From the NCBI RefSeq assembly GCF_036370855.1, contig NC_088098.1, positions 204,273,336 to 204,337,335 of the forward strand: 64,000 bases of DNA. Direction: 5' to 3'. Positions 24,933-39,500 of the stretch are shown here, in pieces (position 1 is the stretch's first letter; each line of letters opens with the position of its first letter). The notes below the pieces were generated by a model. It did no database searches. It saw nothing but the letters and a program-made list of their open reading frames with translations, and was not told the origin of the DNA. Source of the stretch: Dromaius novaehollandiae (taxonomy: Eukaryota; Chordata; Aves; Casuariiformes; Dromaiidae). A program made the translations under genes and the position numbers.

Positions 24933-27900
24933 CTGCGCGGCCGCGGGCCGGGGCCGTCCGCGCCCCGCTGCGCTTGGCGGTGCGGGACCTGCTGCCTTTT
25001 CTTTTAAGTTCTGCTGAGTAGTTATTAGTGTTTTAAATCAGTAAGGTGTGAGAATATTTGCCGTTGAAAGTAAATGAAACATATAAATTATAAAGGCTCC
25101 GGGAACTGCGGTTTTTAAAAAACAGGTCAGTTGACATTCGCTGTTTATCGCATCCCTCTGGTTAGGTTTTATCAGCATGACTTCTGTAATTACCACTTGT
25201 TAATGTTTCTGAGGAAAAAGGCATCCCACAGAGGGAGAAAATGGGTATTAAGTAACCGAAGAAGAGTCCTAAAATCTCAGGTGATTGCTGTAAGATGTGC
25301 ACTTTCTTTCGTGCAAATTGTGTTTTGCTGCTTGACTGATAACTCCAGTTACCAGCCTCGGTAGTCTATGCTGCTTTATCTCCGAGGGACTTGTCAGCCA
25401 CATATGAACTAGACGACTATAGAAAAGGAGTAGTAGCAGGGAAACGGGCAGTACCCGGAAAGTTTGGGTATTTAGAACCTCATTTAAGAATAGCTGGAGT
25501 TGTTGCAGTTCACTACCGCTGTTCCCATGTGCCTTTGCTGTACAGTAGTGACTCAGTAAGATTGTGTAGCTATAAAAGCATACACTATTGTGCACTGGAC
25601 TTAAACCCCGTTTCAAAATATTTGAGTGCGTCTGTCCTATGAATGCTTTCCTAAGGAAAATCTAATGCCAGTTAGGCTCGGGAGAGCTGCCTAGGTGGAC
25701 GTCAGCTCTTCGGTTCCCGAGTCCCTTTGCTGTAGGCAAAATGAGTACTTCATGTGCTGCGAGTCCACTTGGACTCAGTGTGCATGCCTTACCAACTCTC
25801 TCCATTTGTGGTTTATCAGTGCTTATTCTTTAGCTACTTCTCCAGAAACGTGGCAGCTTATGGTGCCGGTCACACTGTAAAATGACATTTTTATGTGAAA
25901 GTCCTGGTGTGAATCTTTGGCAGTCTTTGGAAATAAAAACCTTGGGGTCTGTGGTCTTGTCCCTTGAGATGAAACTGGCCCTTGAGAGCAAACAGTATGT
26001 CTATGGTGAAACACAGAACATGCTTTTGATAAGTTAGATAATTAAAATAACCCCCCGGCTGCTGTATTAAAACGTTTAAAGCTACTTAAATGTCACTTAG
26101 AGCATTTCTTGACATTTTGTCAAACTAATTGGAAAATGGCATGCATCATTTGCACGTGCAAAAATGCCTTAAGAGCATCTCGTGTGACAGTGATTAATGC
26201 AGAACAGTAATGCAGAGTACAGCTGAGGCCCAGAGGGTCTGAAGCATACCTCCTTTTAAACAGTACGGTAGGAGCAGCACACTTAATGGTGTACTGTGGT
26301 GTAATACGACTGTCGCTCGGAATGTGAGAACTGTTTTCCTCCAGTGATAATTTAGTGCATATGCTGACTTTGTTGCAGGTGTTGTTTTTAGAACATTTTT
26401 TTCATACGTTGCTCTGTGACTGCCTTGAAGTAGTCTAGTGGCTGGATTATTAAATAACTATTTTAAGAAAAGCATTTCTTGTATTTGTAAATAAAGCCCC
26501 AGTCCTTCAGACACTACTACTTTAAAACTTTTAATTCAGTGAAGTTACTCCTGTGCTTTAATAGACAGTTCCTTTATAGCAGCAAAAGATTGTCTGTTTA
26601 GTAAGAGCCACCGAGTTTGCCCTTTTTTCAGATGATTTTCCTGATGTTTCATTAATTGTAAAATAGCATGGTCGAAAATGCAGAAAATGAAAAAAAATGA
26701 AAATCCGAATAACTCAGTGATCAACCAGACTGGATGGATTTGGTGTCAATGAGTTCAGCAGCACTGGGTTGTTCTTGGTTACGGTAAGCTGAGACACTGT
26801 AGTGTGCTGTATTATGAAACTACATATGAACTGGAAAAATGTTCAAAACATGGACCTGTCAATATGTTAACGGACTCCATGGGTATCAAGAGCATCACCT
26901 GGCAGACTTGCTTGTGTACCTGAGGCTTACTTTGAGTTTCAGTACTTTTACTTCACAGCGTGCATCGTACTGAACACTGTGCATCCTACTGCATCGGTAA
27001 GAGTGCAGTACCACTTTTTTCTGGAGAACAGCTTTACCGTGTCTGAGGCAGCTGCTACTTTTCTTGCAAGCAAAGTAGCCTGGGCTCAGCTGCCCTGCTA
27101 AATAGGATCATGCTGGTTTTTTGTCAGTGTGTGGGTAGAATAATCTTGCCTTTATTTGCAGTATGTGGCAAAACCACATTCTAATGGGATTTCATGCAGA
27201 AATGTATTGCTTTTCTTTGAATTCAGGATCTTCAGAAAAAACACACTTCAGGCTCTCTCCAGAAGTTGTAGATAAAATGGTTTCCAAAAGATGATGCTGC
27301 TTTCATAGGAATTTAATAGCTGTAAATTAGAAATGGTATGTACATAAAAACTCTTTCTAGTCATCCTCTTTTATCTAGCCTTCTAGTCTGTCCCTTAATG
27401 TATCAAAAAATACATTTCCACCTGTATATCAGAAGATATGTTGCCTGCTGAAATACAAACATTTAGGCATATTCTTCCTCTTAGGCAAATATTTCACTGA
27501 CAAAGAGCCTGGTTTCATAGTTAAAAGAGAGGATTTAAAGTGCAATTTAAGGTCTAACCCCAAATATGAGTGCTGATCCACAGTGGGGTTTGGAAGTGAC
27601 AGTACATGTGTGTAAACATCCCTAGTGAAAATCTGTCATTGAGGAACAGATTGTCAGTATACTGATTTAGTGAGAATACACTAATTCAGTCAGACATCTG
27701 GTTATAATGCTTATTTATACTTTGAAACAGTTTGTGTTGTGAAAAACAATGTACTTTCTCATACATGTGTAGAAGGACAACTGTGCATTAAAATGTTGGT
27801 TGTAAAGTAAATGAGGCGCACAATGTCAGATGAAAACAGGGAGAAAAAGGGTTCTGAACTGCCTAACTGCCCCGAGGCACAGATTACTCCTCAGCTTCTG

Positions 27901-28249
27901 CCGTTCGCAGATCAAGTCTTTCTTGGCATTATGAAACTCAACACATACTTTTAATCCCTTTCTTTGTTAAATAATATGTTTAATACTTTTTTTCCTGCAT
28001 GCGTTACAGCAGTTTCTGCTATTGACATAGCATCATTTTTATCTCCAGCCTCAACTATCTTGCTTGAAATGACCTGTAAAATTATCTTCCAGACTCTTCA
28101 TTAGACATAATCTCTTCAGGGAGCACTGTGCAATGTGGCAGCTGCGTTTCAGATTGCCAGTCTCTTTACTGAGATGCTATATCCTCTGAAAATATGTTGC
28201 AATAATTTTGTTGACAACAAAAAGGTGGAAGAATTAGTGGAGGGAGGGT

Positions 28250-28390
28250 TTCCTTTTATAGCCTAGTGGCTAGAACACTTTCCTATGAATTAGGACTAAT
28301 GGATCCACTTCCCACTGGGCAGAGGAGAAAATCAGATCTGCAGCTTTCATATTTTGGGTGACTGAATTTAATCCCTGAAGTCTTGGGTAA
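28250..28390 (+). repeat. Probable MIR-like tRNA-derived SINE relic
   Basis: The segment TAGCCTAGTGGCTAGAAC (about 28,258-28,275) resembles the Pol III A box of a tRNA-derived SINE head, and GGATCCACTTCC about 40 bases later sits where the B box belongs. The sequence after it can be loosely aligned to the MIR body (TGGGTGACT then AATCCCTGAAGTC). It is too degenerate to be a working tRNA gene and lacks a closed acceptor stem. Orientation is sense to the presumed gene. Confidence 0.5.
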
Positions 28391-28629
28391 AAGATCGTCA
28401 TCACTGTTTTTACTAAGTTTCAGAAAATGTAGCTTTTAGTTCCCTCTGTATTTCCTTCAAGTATCTATAAAAGAATTTTTCACCTTGAACTAAAGCTACG
28501 CTTTATGTTGATTTCCACTTTTATTTTCTTAAGTACTTGCTTTGTCTGAGTGAAGAAAAGCAAATAAATATTTTGTTTTTAAATAAAAAATAATGTTTTT
28601 GATATATTAGCCTGACAGGTTAATTAGTC

Positions 28630-28649
28630 AAAAAAAAAAAAAAAAAAAA
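28630..28649. repeat. A20 homopolymer
   Basis: Twenty consecutive A. It could be the tail of an old retroposon or simple slippage; no recognisable element body precedes it. Confidence 0.9.
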
Positions 28650-29768
28650 TCAGTGACTTGATCTGGTGTTTCCTGTGTCATCAGAAATGAGAAAAAGAGA
28701 CCCTAACTGTGTTTTTGGGGGCTTTGACCTTCAATAAAGGATTCTTTTAAAAGAGCAGCAGAACAGACCAGCAGCACTTACTTCATCGTGGATAGCTGAG
28801 GCCCATTGCTAGTGAGCACTGTTGAATCATAGCTCTGCAGCTCAGTCCGTAAAGTGAATGATGGTGGCCGGGGTAGCAGCCAGTCTGCTCTTTTTTGGAA
28901 ACAACCTGTTCCAGTACCTCCCTTGAGCAGCCTGAGTATTGCCTAGATTGAGTTTCTACAGGATCTTTTCATGCTTTTGAAGCTGTTGTAAAAACAGTGA
29001 GCTTCTGTGAAACTGGTACAAGGCTGCAAATTACGTCTCAAAGGTGAGTCAAACCACTTGCATTCATTTTTGGTGAAGACTGATATGATTTGCTGTATTT
29101 AGTTGTTAAGCCCTGGTATATTCACTGCATATGTTCACTAATGTAGCGATGAACTGCCTTTGGTCAGCTACATGGACTGTGCGATATCCTGGGATAGGAC
29201 TTCATGATCCATTTTGGCTGACCTGAGAAAATTATTTATTTATAATTCTATAGAGTTATTTATACTCATTCTTAAGAAAAGAGTACATCTGCAAACCACT
29301 GTCATGTAGCTGCTGAACAATTGAAAGTTGCCTTTCTTTAGGACTCATATGTGTAAAACTTGAAGGTTGCCATGTAAATATAAATCATTTGTTAAATTTG
29401 CATGAGGAAGGTGGAGTAGCAATAGAGAAAGAAATGTGTGGGATGTGTACTGCATAATTTTTTGTGAACACCTTCCTGGCACCACTGGACCACTGCAGAA
29501 GCTGAAGAATCCCTGCAAAGTATCAGTATCCCCCGATAACGATGAACTGGCATGATGGGTCTGCCTCATCCCGCTGTTAGGCATTTCAACTCAGCAAACG
29601 TGAGCCAAAGAAAATGTGGGCAGTTAAACTGCATTCATCAATTTTTTTATAATTTTCCTGGGATATAGAGTAGCCTTGGTTTCCTGCCTTGGACTGTGGT
29701 ACAGTGCAAGGCAGTGATTTAACAAAAGACTACAATTTGGAAGTGCACAAAATGAGCCTCACGCATGT

Positions 29769-29788
29769 ACACACACACACACACACAC
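29769..29788. repeat. (AC)10 dinucleotide microsatellite
   Basis: Ten perfect AC units, flanked on the left by GCATGT, which extends the alternating purine-pyrimidine pattern. Likely to vary in length among individuals. Confidence 0.92.
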
Positions 29789-32700
29789 TCATGAACACAG
29801 ACCCATCCAGATAATCTACTCAACAGCAGGCTTAAAGGATTTGGGATGATAAGCTGTCTTTAAATATAAGTTTTGATAATTAAAAGTGGACAGAAAGCTT
29901 AGTAATAATTAAATTACATGAAATTTTCTTTGGAAAGGATTAGCATTTATATCTTGCAGTAGAACAGTTATTATTTGTTAAGTAGTGACAATTTAAATAC
30001 ACAATCAAGTATACTATTTTAGCATACTGGAAATGATGGAATATCATGTGGAGATGACTGAAGTCTGGGTGTATTTTCTCTATCCATTTCTAGATAACCA
30101 CACTTTTTCATACCATTAATAAATTGACAACACAGCCTTATTCGCCCCTCAACTGAACATACTGAAATAGGCATCTGTCAATATCAAAAAATAAGCTTTG
30201 GCACTAGGAGGGACATGTGAGCTTAGGTACAAAAAACCCAAGGAAGTGGAATAGTAGCGGAGCTGCAGATCAAGAATTGTCATCTTGGATGCATTCTCAA
30301 AGCTGTGTGGGAAGTGCAAATAGCTTGCTTTCTACAGCTGTTGAATGCAATTTCCTCTCATTTGAAAAAAACCCACTAATTCGAACAAAATGGCAGAGTT
30401 GCGAATGTGTATTTGTTGTGTGAAGTCTTTGTTGCAGATGTCCCACGTTCTTTTGACGTGGAATTGCAGTGATGAAATAAGAAAGACACACAGTAGTAAC
30501 AATAATAATCCTGAATCACTCAGAAGTAGCTGTGACACCCACCTCTCTGCTGAAACATGCCTTCAGTCGTGCCCCTAGTCACACCGCTGTTACTGTTCGC
30601 TCTCATGCATCTTTAATGAGAAACAAAACCAACCTGAACTTGCCTCCTGCCAGCTCGGAAGAATGTGACTGAGGTGCTTGTTTTTGCCTTTAGGGATTGA
30701 TGAGACACTGGTTATGCTGTCAGTATTTACCTTGGTCAAGAAATTAAAGAAGCGAGCCTTTTTATTTTCTTTTTTAAATAGCTGTGAGGTCTTCCCATGT
30801 AAGTAGAGGAAGAATCATGAAATACAGAAACCAAAAGATCACGTCTGATGCAAATGGGATTAAAAAAAAAGGAACAAGGTACAGATCACAAGGTTAGGTG
30901 ATCCAGAGCTAGCAGTTTTGCAGAAGACTCAGACTGGGAAATTTCCGTGTAGTTTGTATGCTGCTGTATTACCAAATCTTGAAAGAAACAGCACATCTCT
31001 TACAAGTGGCATCATACGTGTTAAGGTCTGGCCCCGCTGAAGCTAGTTGGAGTTTCGCTGGACAGCCTGGTGTGTTTAGGAGACTCATATTGCAAATTTA
31101 CTTCCGTTGTAAATGAAGAGCAGTGGGAGCTCCTCCTGACCACGTCCATGATGAGCTGTGAGAGCAGACGTGCGCTCGGCTTTGTTGCAGCACACTGGTA
31201 TTTGTGCATACTGCAAGTCGGAGTCCCTCAGCGGTGTGGGACCTCATATATTTCTAATTGGACCCTGGTTAATCTCTGCTGATAGGGACAAACTACTCCT
31301 GTAGAGCCAGTTGAACTGTGACTTTGAATAGACCTTTGATTTAGCGATGATGCATGGGGACCGACCACGTGCAGGTAGGCAATGTTCGAATTGGACGGGA
31401 ACAGGAACCACCTTGAGACCTGGGGCTGGAAGGTCTGTTAGTGGCCACACAGCTGTCCTGGTTCCTCCTGAACCATTTCTTTTTTCACATCCAGGCTGGC
31501 ATAACTAGGAAATCGGTGTGTACCTGGTAGACTGGTTCCTTGGGTGGGCTGCCGTGCTGGTCTGGTGCCTCTTGTCTTCTTTTGCCACCGCTGATGTTAA
31601 CACCAACGGACACGTGGGTCCGATCTTCCTCTTTGGCCCCATCTGGATTCTCAGTGTCAATGAACTGGGTTTTGTCTATCCTGTATTTTGATTGAATTTA
31701 AGAATTAGGACTGACTGCTTAGAATCCTTTAAAATAGATGGTTCCCTCATCTTTGAGGAGCATTTCATGTTTTCTTTTTTGTGTGTAAGATTTTGACTGT
31801 GCTCTACATATCTCAGCTGTTCTATACACGTTGTTTCTCCCCTTTTCTAAAATAGAAAATACCATAGCCAGGTCAGAGTGCTAAACTTTGTTAAGCCTAT
31901 TCTGTGTACATCTGTCTTAGGCCTGCCAAGTGGTAATCATCCAATACTTGGCACTTTTTCTAAGGCTCTTGAAGTGCATTGCAAACAGACATGTAGCAGA
32001 AGCCAGCTCTCAATCTGCCAGACTCCGGGTACTTTGCAGAAGAGAATCCTTTGAATGACAGTATTGTGAATCACGGATTGGGTCAATTCAGCATCTCTAC
32101 GGCACCCAGCATACTGCAGAAGTACGCTAGTATTAACGCTAGTGTGGATCCAGAAGATATTTTTAACCAAGGTGCAATTTGTAGAAGGATGCTTTGGGAA
32201 CCAGCATGATGAAACTCGGAAAGTAAAGCCAATACCTTTGAGACTCGTGACGCAAATGTCACAATTGCCATTTCTGGACACCTCTCAACTTCTGCTAGTC
32301 ATCAGGTGGATTCCTGTGCCCCCTCACCCCACGCACGTGCTGAGACGGGAGCACATGAGCTGGGTCTGGTGGTGGAAAGGTGTCTGCTGTGTCTGGCTGC
32401 TTGAGCAGGAGGTCCCTCATCCATCCCTCGTGGTGGCATCAGCAGGGATGCGGCACTCAGCACCACTGAGGTGTGTGTTAGCTCACAAGCCCCCCTAGGT
32501 AGGGACCTTAGTGCTAGGGAGGATTCAGACATTCGTTAAAATAGTTGTTTGTAGGCTTTTTCCCTAATCATTTGCAATATTGCCTCATTATGCCTTGCAC
32601 ATATGCACCAACATTTACTGTCACGTTCTGCTGGTTTCTCAGCATATTTGGTGATTTGTGTAGGATCAGATACATTGTATTGATCTCTTCATTTTGATAT

Positions 32701-33009
32701 CCTTTTAGAAAACACAATGAACCTCTTTGGATATTATTCCTAACCAATTGTTTTTTATGATCAAAGAATATAAATCAATTTTTGCGTTCCTTTTGAAATG
32801 CAACAGTTGATTTTCTCTATTAGCTTAGTTCCATTCTGCTAATCTTTTTTTATGCATTATTTCCTTACACTAATTTAAAATTACTTTCAATTTTTAAGGT
32901 TTTTTTTTTTAATTAATGATATATCACAAGCACTGGCATTTTCTAGTTCATTATCTGCACTGGCAAAGTTTGGATTATAAATGAGTTGAAGACATGCTTC
33001 TTTGCTTGG

Positions 33010-33027
33010 TTTTTTTTTTTTTTTTTT
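33010..33027. repeat. T18 homopolymer
   Basis: Eighteen consecutive T in a generally T-rich stretch (32,840-33,050). No retroposon body is evident on either side. Confidence 0.9.
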
Positions 33028-36000
33028 GCTAGATTTATTACTTTATAATTAATTACAGTAAACCTAATATGATGCAAGTATATGAAGTGGGGAAGGATTT
33101 TGAAATGGTGTTTTAAAGGTCATGACAGTTTTGTTCTGGACATATAAGGGAGGCACGCTTTTCGTAAGTTAATGTAAATCTGTATAATACTAGTGATATT
33201 TATTAAAAGGGTAATCCAGTACACTGAGAACTCCAAAATTTCTCTTAGCTGGGAAATGAGGGATGAATCCGTGTGCTTATGGAGCTGTCTGCACCATGTC
33301 TGCTTTGCTTTTACTTTCCTCTGTGCACTTGGCTATGGATTTGTCCTCATAGGAGCACATAGGCTAGTGCAGTTACTCAGGAGGTTCAGGCTGTGGATAG
33401 GGTCAACATGCTCCACCGTACCAGGCTGGAGAAATTAAATTAATTCCAGTGCCCTGGGAGACATGAGGATATGTGTAGTATAACTTCCAAAAAAATCTTT
33501 TGATGCATTTAAGTCTTCTGACCAAATTCTCTGACAAACCAGCTGCAAAAAGCCAGTTGCAGGATTGTTGCAATTGCTTTTCCTTTCTCTGGCTCTTCTT
33601 TATCTCTTAGCACAAGTTTCTTACTAATTTCTTAAGACAGTTTATGAAGATTTAAGGTTTCGTAGCTTTCTCGAGTGAATCTGAGGACCTTACTTCTCTC
33701 CTTACAATGTGATGTTTCATGTTTCTTTCTATCTGTAGTGTTCTCAATTCAGAAATGCAATAACTGTTCAGAAAAGCTGGATCTACATGCAGTAATGCCA
33801 ACAGAAGTTAGTCAGTATAACTTAGTTATTAGTTATAGTGGGAATGGGATGAAAATTTCCACGGACACTACTAGATATTTTGGATGCCCTAGCTAGTGTT
33901 CTCTCTTCAGAGTCTTAAAAACTAAAACCACACAACTTCAAAATCACTGTAAAGTTTGGGCCACAATCCATGTTACTGTTTTGTGAGTCTCACTGGAGTC
34001 AGTGAAGCTGTGGCTGTCTAACACTCTCTGGATATCCAGGAAATATCTACGAATTATTGCAACATGGCAGATACTGTGGAGGAAGAATAGTAAGTGTCTT
34101 GAACAGGAATCTGTGCGTGAAAAACAAGCAAGAGATTGAGTGGAAGAGGTATATAAATATGTGAAAAAAAGGTTTATATTATTTAAAACATCTTGGAGAG
34201 CATTGCTAACAAAAAAGTCAGCAACAACAATATCTCCAGAAGGTTTGCAGAATGCACTGCTGTACTACTTACAATGCAAAGCAGTAGAAATGAATGTTTT
34301 CCATTTTTATTCGGAAAGGAATTTTAGAGGATTAGGTCAGAAAGCTATTTAATCATTTAGCAACATCTGATGTGAACACATTGGTGGATAAACAGCGACT
34401 GATGTGATAGTGAAATTTCAGCCCTGCTTTGTATGATAAAATAATAATGATCTTACCTAACAAGTTGATAAGTAAAATATACCCTGGGATTTCTTACCCC
34501 ACAGCCACTTCCAGGCTAAAATACAGTGACAGTGTAGCATAGTTTAAAAATAATGCATAAAAAGAAGGGAAACGTGAAGAAGAATCTAAGCAGAGATTAA
34601 CAGAGACTGTGAGACTAATGGCTCTACTCTTATAACACTGTCTAAGGATCTTTAATGGCCTGAGGTTTCTACTTGTTTTTTACATCAAGTCTGAAAAACA
34701 GCAGAAATGTCCGTAATTGTCAATGAGAGCATTCATTAACAGTTCAGAGGGAAAGAGTATCCTTTGCGGATTAACCAGGTTCAGGATTTCTGATCTGTCT
34801 CCCTGAGTCCACGGGGGAGTCCTTGGTGCAGGGAGAGCAGCACTGTGCTGTATCTGGGTGTCTTTTCTGACCACTGCCTGTGACGAGACCTACTTCTTGC
34901 TCCCGGCAAGCAAACCTTGATAAACCAGAGGGTCAGAAAAGGCGCAGAGGTATGTAGTGAGGAGGAGGGGTAACAGGGGGGCTCTTTGGGGCACGGCGCC
35001 GTTCTTATCTGGGTTTCCTTTTCATCATGACTGGAGTAAGGGCTGGGAGGGCTGGTGCATGCCCGGGTGTCACCCCGAAGACAGCGTGCATGCACACCTG
35101 AGGTTGTGTGCGCAAAGGTGGGAAACCTGCTGGCTCCTGCCTTCCTCTCTGTGGTGCTCTTCAGGCTTTTTTCCCTGTGTTTGAGACTGCTGCTCGGGTG
35201 GCAGGAGCAGGAGCGCAGGAACTTGGGAGCACTCCTGCTATTGGTAATGTGTGAGCAGCATCTGAGTGCTTCATGTTCGTGTGTCTTAGCTCTCCTGGAG
35301 GCAAATTTCTTGAATTTCTAGATAAGGCCCTAGGTATTGGTGCTATGGATCATGCATGGTAGTGCATGGGGCTGCAGGGGCTTGTCCGAAATGAAGCATC
35401 TAGCATGGCCCGTTGTCTGGGCTCCTCTCCAGTGCATGCAAAGAGATAGACCCCTTCAAAAGGTGCTTCATCAGACCTGTTTCAGGAACTGTGTGAATCA
35501 CATTTGAGAGATTTTCTTCTCTATTGACTCTAGAAGGAGATTTAACAATCATCATGGGTTGGGCTTCAGGCTTCTAATTAATTAAAAGGTGCGTATATAA
35601 ATATATATATATGTATATGCCACATATTACTACAAAACTGAATTGCGGATATGAAAATGCCTTTGGCAGTGAGGATATTGAGACATAAATTTTAGAGTGT
35701 AAAATGCATAGAATGAGATACTAAATTACACATTTAAATCCATATTCTTAAAACTGTTCTGAATTTTGTCATAAACAGTGTGTTCTTTTGAGTCTTTTTT
35801 TCTCCATTGAGTTTCAGTGGGTAAGACTGCCCGGTAAGCTGGATAATTTGGAGAGGATGAGGTAAAACATCCTGGACACAACATGACACTGATTAAGGTG
35901 TCAGCCTTGTAATCTTGCTTGTGCCTGAAACCTTCATGCTATGTGATCAACCAGTGTTTATGGAGCTCTGCAGGGACACAACGGTCTGTCCCTCAGTCTA

Positions 36001-36357
36001 ATGGCAGGACAGAAGAATAACATATCGGAGGCAGTTATAGCCCATTTTACTTAATTTCTCTGAATTTTAAAAATGGACAGCTGTCCTGGTAATGAAAGTA
36101 TTGGGGAATGAGTATGGCTGAATGTCAACTTTGTATTTCACAATGTGCAGATGCACTGCCACTGACTTCAGTGGGATTTGCATTCATATGCCTGGGTGAA
36201 AAGTATTATCCTCAGTCTTTAAGATCCCTGAGTATATATTGTCTTGGGATTCACTGTATGTTTTGTACTGTATCCTGATGATTAATAATTTAGATGTGGA
36301 AAAAAAGATGGCGTATTTCTGGAACAGACTATAGAAATGAGAAATCCATGATACACA

Positions 36358-36536
36358 GTGAACAGGTTGCCCAGAGAGGTTGTGGAGTCTCCATCCTTGG
36401 AGATGTTCAAGAGCCATCTGGACAGGCTGCTGTGCAACATGCTGTAGGTGACCCTGCTTGAGCAGGGCGGTTGGACTAGATGATCTCCAGAGGTCCCTTC
36501 CAACCTCAACCATTCTACAATTCTGTTGTTCTGTGA
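36358..36536 (+). mobile_element. CR1 LINE, 3'-end fragment (sense)
   Basis: This is the last part of a CR1 non-LTR retrotransposon. It opens with AACAGGTTGCCCAGAGAGG, which encodes the end of the reverse-transcriptase ORF (the N-R-L-P-R-E-V region), continues through GACCCTGCTTGAGCAGGG and GGTTGGACTAGATGATCTCC, and ends in the typical CR1 3' tail of short ATTCTGTG-like units (36,510-36,535). About 180 bp remain, a heavily 5'-truncated copy as is usual for CR1. The minus-strand frames drawn across it are antisense artefacts. High identity to the canonical 3' end suggests it is not among the oldest copies. Confidence 0.93.
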
Positions 36537-39500
36537 AATAGCGTATAGTTCTTTAAGACTCAATTGTGATAAAAATATGTATATATGTATGTGTGGATTT
36601 TCTAACTCTTGACTACTGAACTATATAACATTTAGATTGACTTACTTTTTCTGGGGAAGAGAGAATTAGGAGGGATATTTTGCTTGTTAATGATCTGCCC
36701 TTCATTAGAGAACAGAGGCAGGAAGAAGAACATATTGTAGGTAGACATTAATGGCTTTATCTTATAACAAAACTAATTTTGTTTCTAATCTTAAATGCAA
36801 ACTTAAGCCAAACAATTAGAGCGATTTTTTTTGTTTTAGTTAAAAATTTCACTTATAATATGCAGAAGTATCCAGTCTGTTTAATTTTTAAATAAATTGT
36901 AATGGAGGATTCCATAGAAGTGGCACAAAAGAGTTTGCAGAATTTCGGTTCTTGTCTTTACTGCCTTTATGAGTTAATCAACGTGGATAAAGTAGTATTG
37001 TTAGTCGTCATGTCACCTAGTTTCAAAACAGATTTTCTTACAATTAAGGCTGTGTTTCCTGTGACATTCTCTGATGTCAGATCACATTCTCCCCACTGAA
37101 TTACACACATGGCTCGCTGACGTCACCCTTAATTAATTTAAAGCTTCTGCATGCTGCATGCAGGCTGGTACACACTCAGGTCCAGAATGTACCTCAGTTG
37201 TAATGAAGGTTTTTCTCTGTAATTTTTTTAAATTGTAGAAGAGTTAATTACCTAAAGTTTGCATGACGCCTACACAGAAAACATGCACATTTGCTGTTCA
37301 AGAATGAATGAAAATATGTATTTGCAATATCTCAGTGACTGCAGTGTTCATCAAAAATTATTTTTCTCCATTCACAAGCTATTTAAATGTATAGGTTTAG
37401 TTTCAAGTGACTAGCAACTGCCCTGGAGCTGAAGGAAGGATCCTGCCCTTCATTAATCATGGGATAGCATGCCGTTTTCTTCTTGATGCTGAAAGGATGC
37501 AAAGATAAAAGCCTAATTTAGAGACAGGAGGATGATTTTGGAGAATCAGAACTGCATGGGAGAGACAACAGCAAAGCATCTTTTTGGAGCAAATGATCAT
37601 TTCTGAATGTATGTTATTTTACCTGGAATGGTTCTTTTAAATAGATCGATACTGTACTGGGAGAGGCAGGGACTGCTGTCTTAAATAAGAATTACCGACC
37701 AGGCAGCTCCCAGACCGAGCCATCCCGACACACGAAGGCTGGCTGCCTTTTCGCTGCAGGAAATACGGAACAACATTTGGGGCAGTAAATGCCACCTGAA
37801 AATTCAGGTATGTCCTTCAGCAGCTCGGGCACTGGGGAAGGAGTGGAAGTAGCCTCCGTGCCTGCTGAGTCTGTACTGCCCTGCCGTATGGCAACGGCAA
37901 GCAGTCAGGGGTGTTGTAACTTTCTCAGTGTGATATACCCCACTTGTTTGTACTAGGTGAGCATATTTTTATGTGATATTCCTTAGGCATGTTCGTGCTT
38001 AGTGGTACTAATAGAGTTTGTCTCGAGCATAGTCAGTAGGTCACTGATAGAGTGCGTTTAGTGAAAACCACTGCAGTATTTGCAATAATGGGATAATAGA
38101 TTTTAGAAGTATAGCTGAGCAGGCTTTACCCTCGAGAATGGTTTGAGAGGTTCAGTTGCAATATGTTTTTTACTTCTAAACTGTCAACATAAATGTAGAA
38201 AGCTGTAATTTCATCATTTATTATTCTATAGGAAATGGAAAATCAGAGATTGCACTGAAGTCTGAATAGGCTAATATGATCCCCTTTGGCACAACCTGGA
38301 AATCTCTTCACAGTCTTTGCAGAAAGGTCAGTGATGGATATGATCATGTTGCCTCTTGCTCTGTTCAGTAACGCCTGAGCTTAACATTGAGGCACAAGCT
38401 GGAAGCGAACAAGAAGGCATTTACTGCTGCTTTGTATATTAAAAAACATCAGTTCTGAGAACATAAAAGAGAATAAATTCCAGAGGACCAACTTATGACT
38501 GCTAAGTCCGTTATGGAAAAAAAACGCAAGGTGCTAAAAATTACACAATTCGAAGGAATGTTTCAAAGGGATATAGAAAGCTAGGGATGTAGAAAAAAAA
38601 TAAAAAAACCCTTTTATAGCCATCTGCCTCAAATCATCAACATCTCCCTAAAAATTCAAGATAAATGCCAGAAAACAGCGAAGCCAGTTGAAGATACTCT
38701 CTGGTCTTGTGCCCTGGATTTTGACTCCACAGTGTGAGGGAGAGGGACAATGAAACCATTTTCATCAGTTCCCATGTGCAGCATCCAGACAAGCGGTACA
38801 TCGACTAGGCTGGCTTCACATCCCAGAGATTATTTCTGCATGAGAGAGAGACTGAATTCCCCCCTTTTTATACTGACTGCTCCTCTGGAGAGTATACATA
38901 CCACTTCCAGGAGTATCATGGGAAGAATAAACTTGTAAGTAAACAAAAATTGTTCAGTAAAGCTCTCATGCTGGGATGCTACCTTGTGGACTTCGCAGAA
39001 CAAAATGATTTCTTTTCTCCAGTAGAGAGTATCTATGAACACTGTTTTCCCATTTTCCCAAATCTTATGAAAAAGTGAAAGCTGAGTGAAATTTGGAGTT
39101 TCTGTTCGTGAGACATGTTACCACTAACAGATGTCTGTTTCCATTCTGGAATGATTAAAGAAGCTAAAATTCCAACTTTTTTTCCAAACAGAAGTCTTAA
39201 CACTATTTTCAGAAAGATTCACTATTTACTTCTCATTCAGGAATTTCAAAATGCCCGAAATAAAAATGTTTAATTTTGGTTAGTTGAAACCACCTGCAAA
39301 TTACATTTGTTTTGAGTTAGTTTAAAATTAGCTGTGCCCCCGCTGCCTGCCATGGCTCACTGTGTAGAGGACGGCGTTTCAGCTGGTTGCCAAACGCTCC
39401 CCCGTAACGCGTGCGTGACGTGTCTGCCTTGACAGGCTGTAGGGTTCAGGCTGGGGGATATCAGCGTGTTTGCCTATGGCTGATGGGGCTCCCTCGGGAT

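Larger units (their letters stand above)
24150..24985. promoter_or_regulatory. CpG-island promoter and 5'UTR
   Basis: The sequence changes abruptly from AT-rich to very GC- and CpG-rich at about 24,165 and back at about 24,985. It surrounds the only good translation start in the window and contains many GGGCGG/CCGCCC-type words, as expected of a TATA-less CpG-island promoter. I see no convincing TATA box, so transcription probably starts at several places upstream of 24,725. Long open frames on both strands here, up to 242 codons, follow from the scarcity of stop codons in GC-rich DNA. An island of this kind can also drive an antisense transcript, but nothing in the sequence proves one. Confidence 0.88.
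24868..36357 (+). other. Start of the presumed long first intron
   Basis: Beginning at the GTGAGT donor, this stretch shows no second coding exon: frames are short and none matches a plausible exon with acceptor, donor and coding-like composition. Composition returns to AT-rich by about 25,020. It contains a MIR-like relic, homopolymers and microsatellites listed separately. A frame at 32,142-32,498 and those near 34,957-35,321 lie in slightly GC-richer sequence but have no recognisable domain. Assignment as intron rests on the donor and on the absence of any terminating exon. Confidence 0.6.

Noticed and set aside
28250..28330. Possible tRNA gene
   Set aside because: A-box and B-box-like words are present but no acceptor stem closes and the anticodon arm is not convincing; better read as a SINE head.
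36184..36563. Minus-strand frames of 93 and 109 codons
   Set aside because: Antisense shadows of the sense CR1 3' end.
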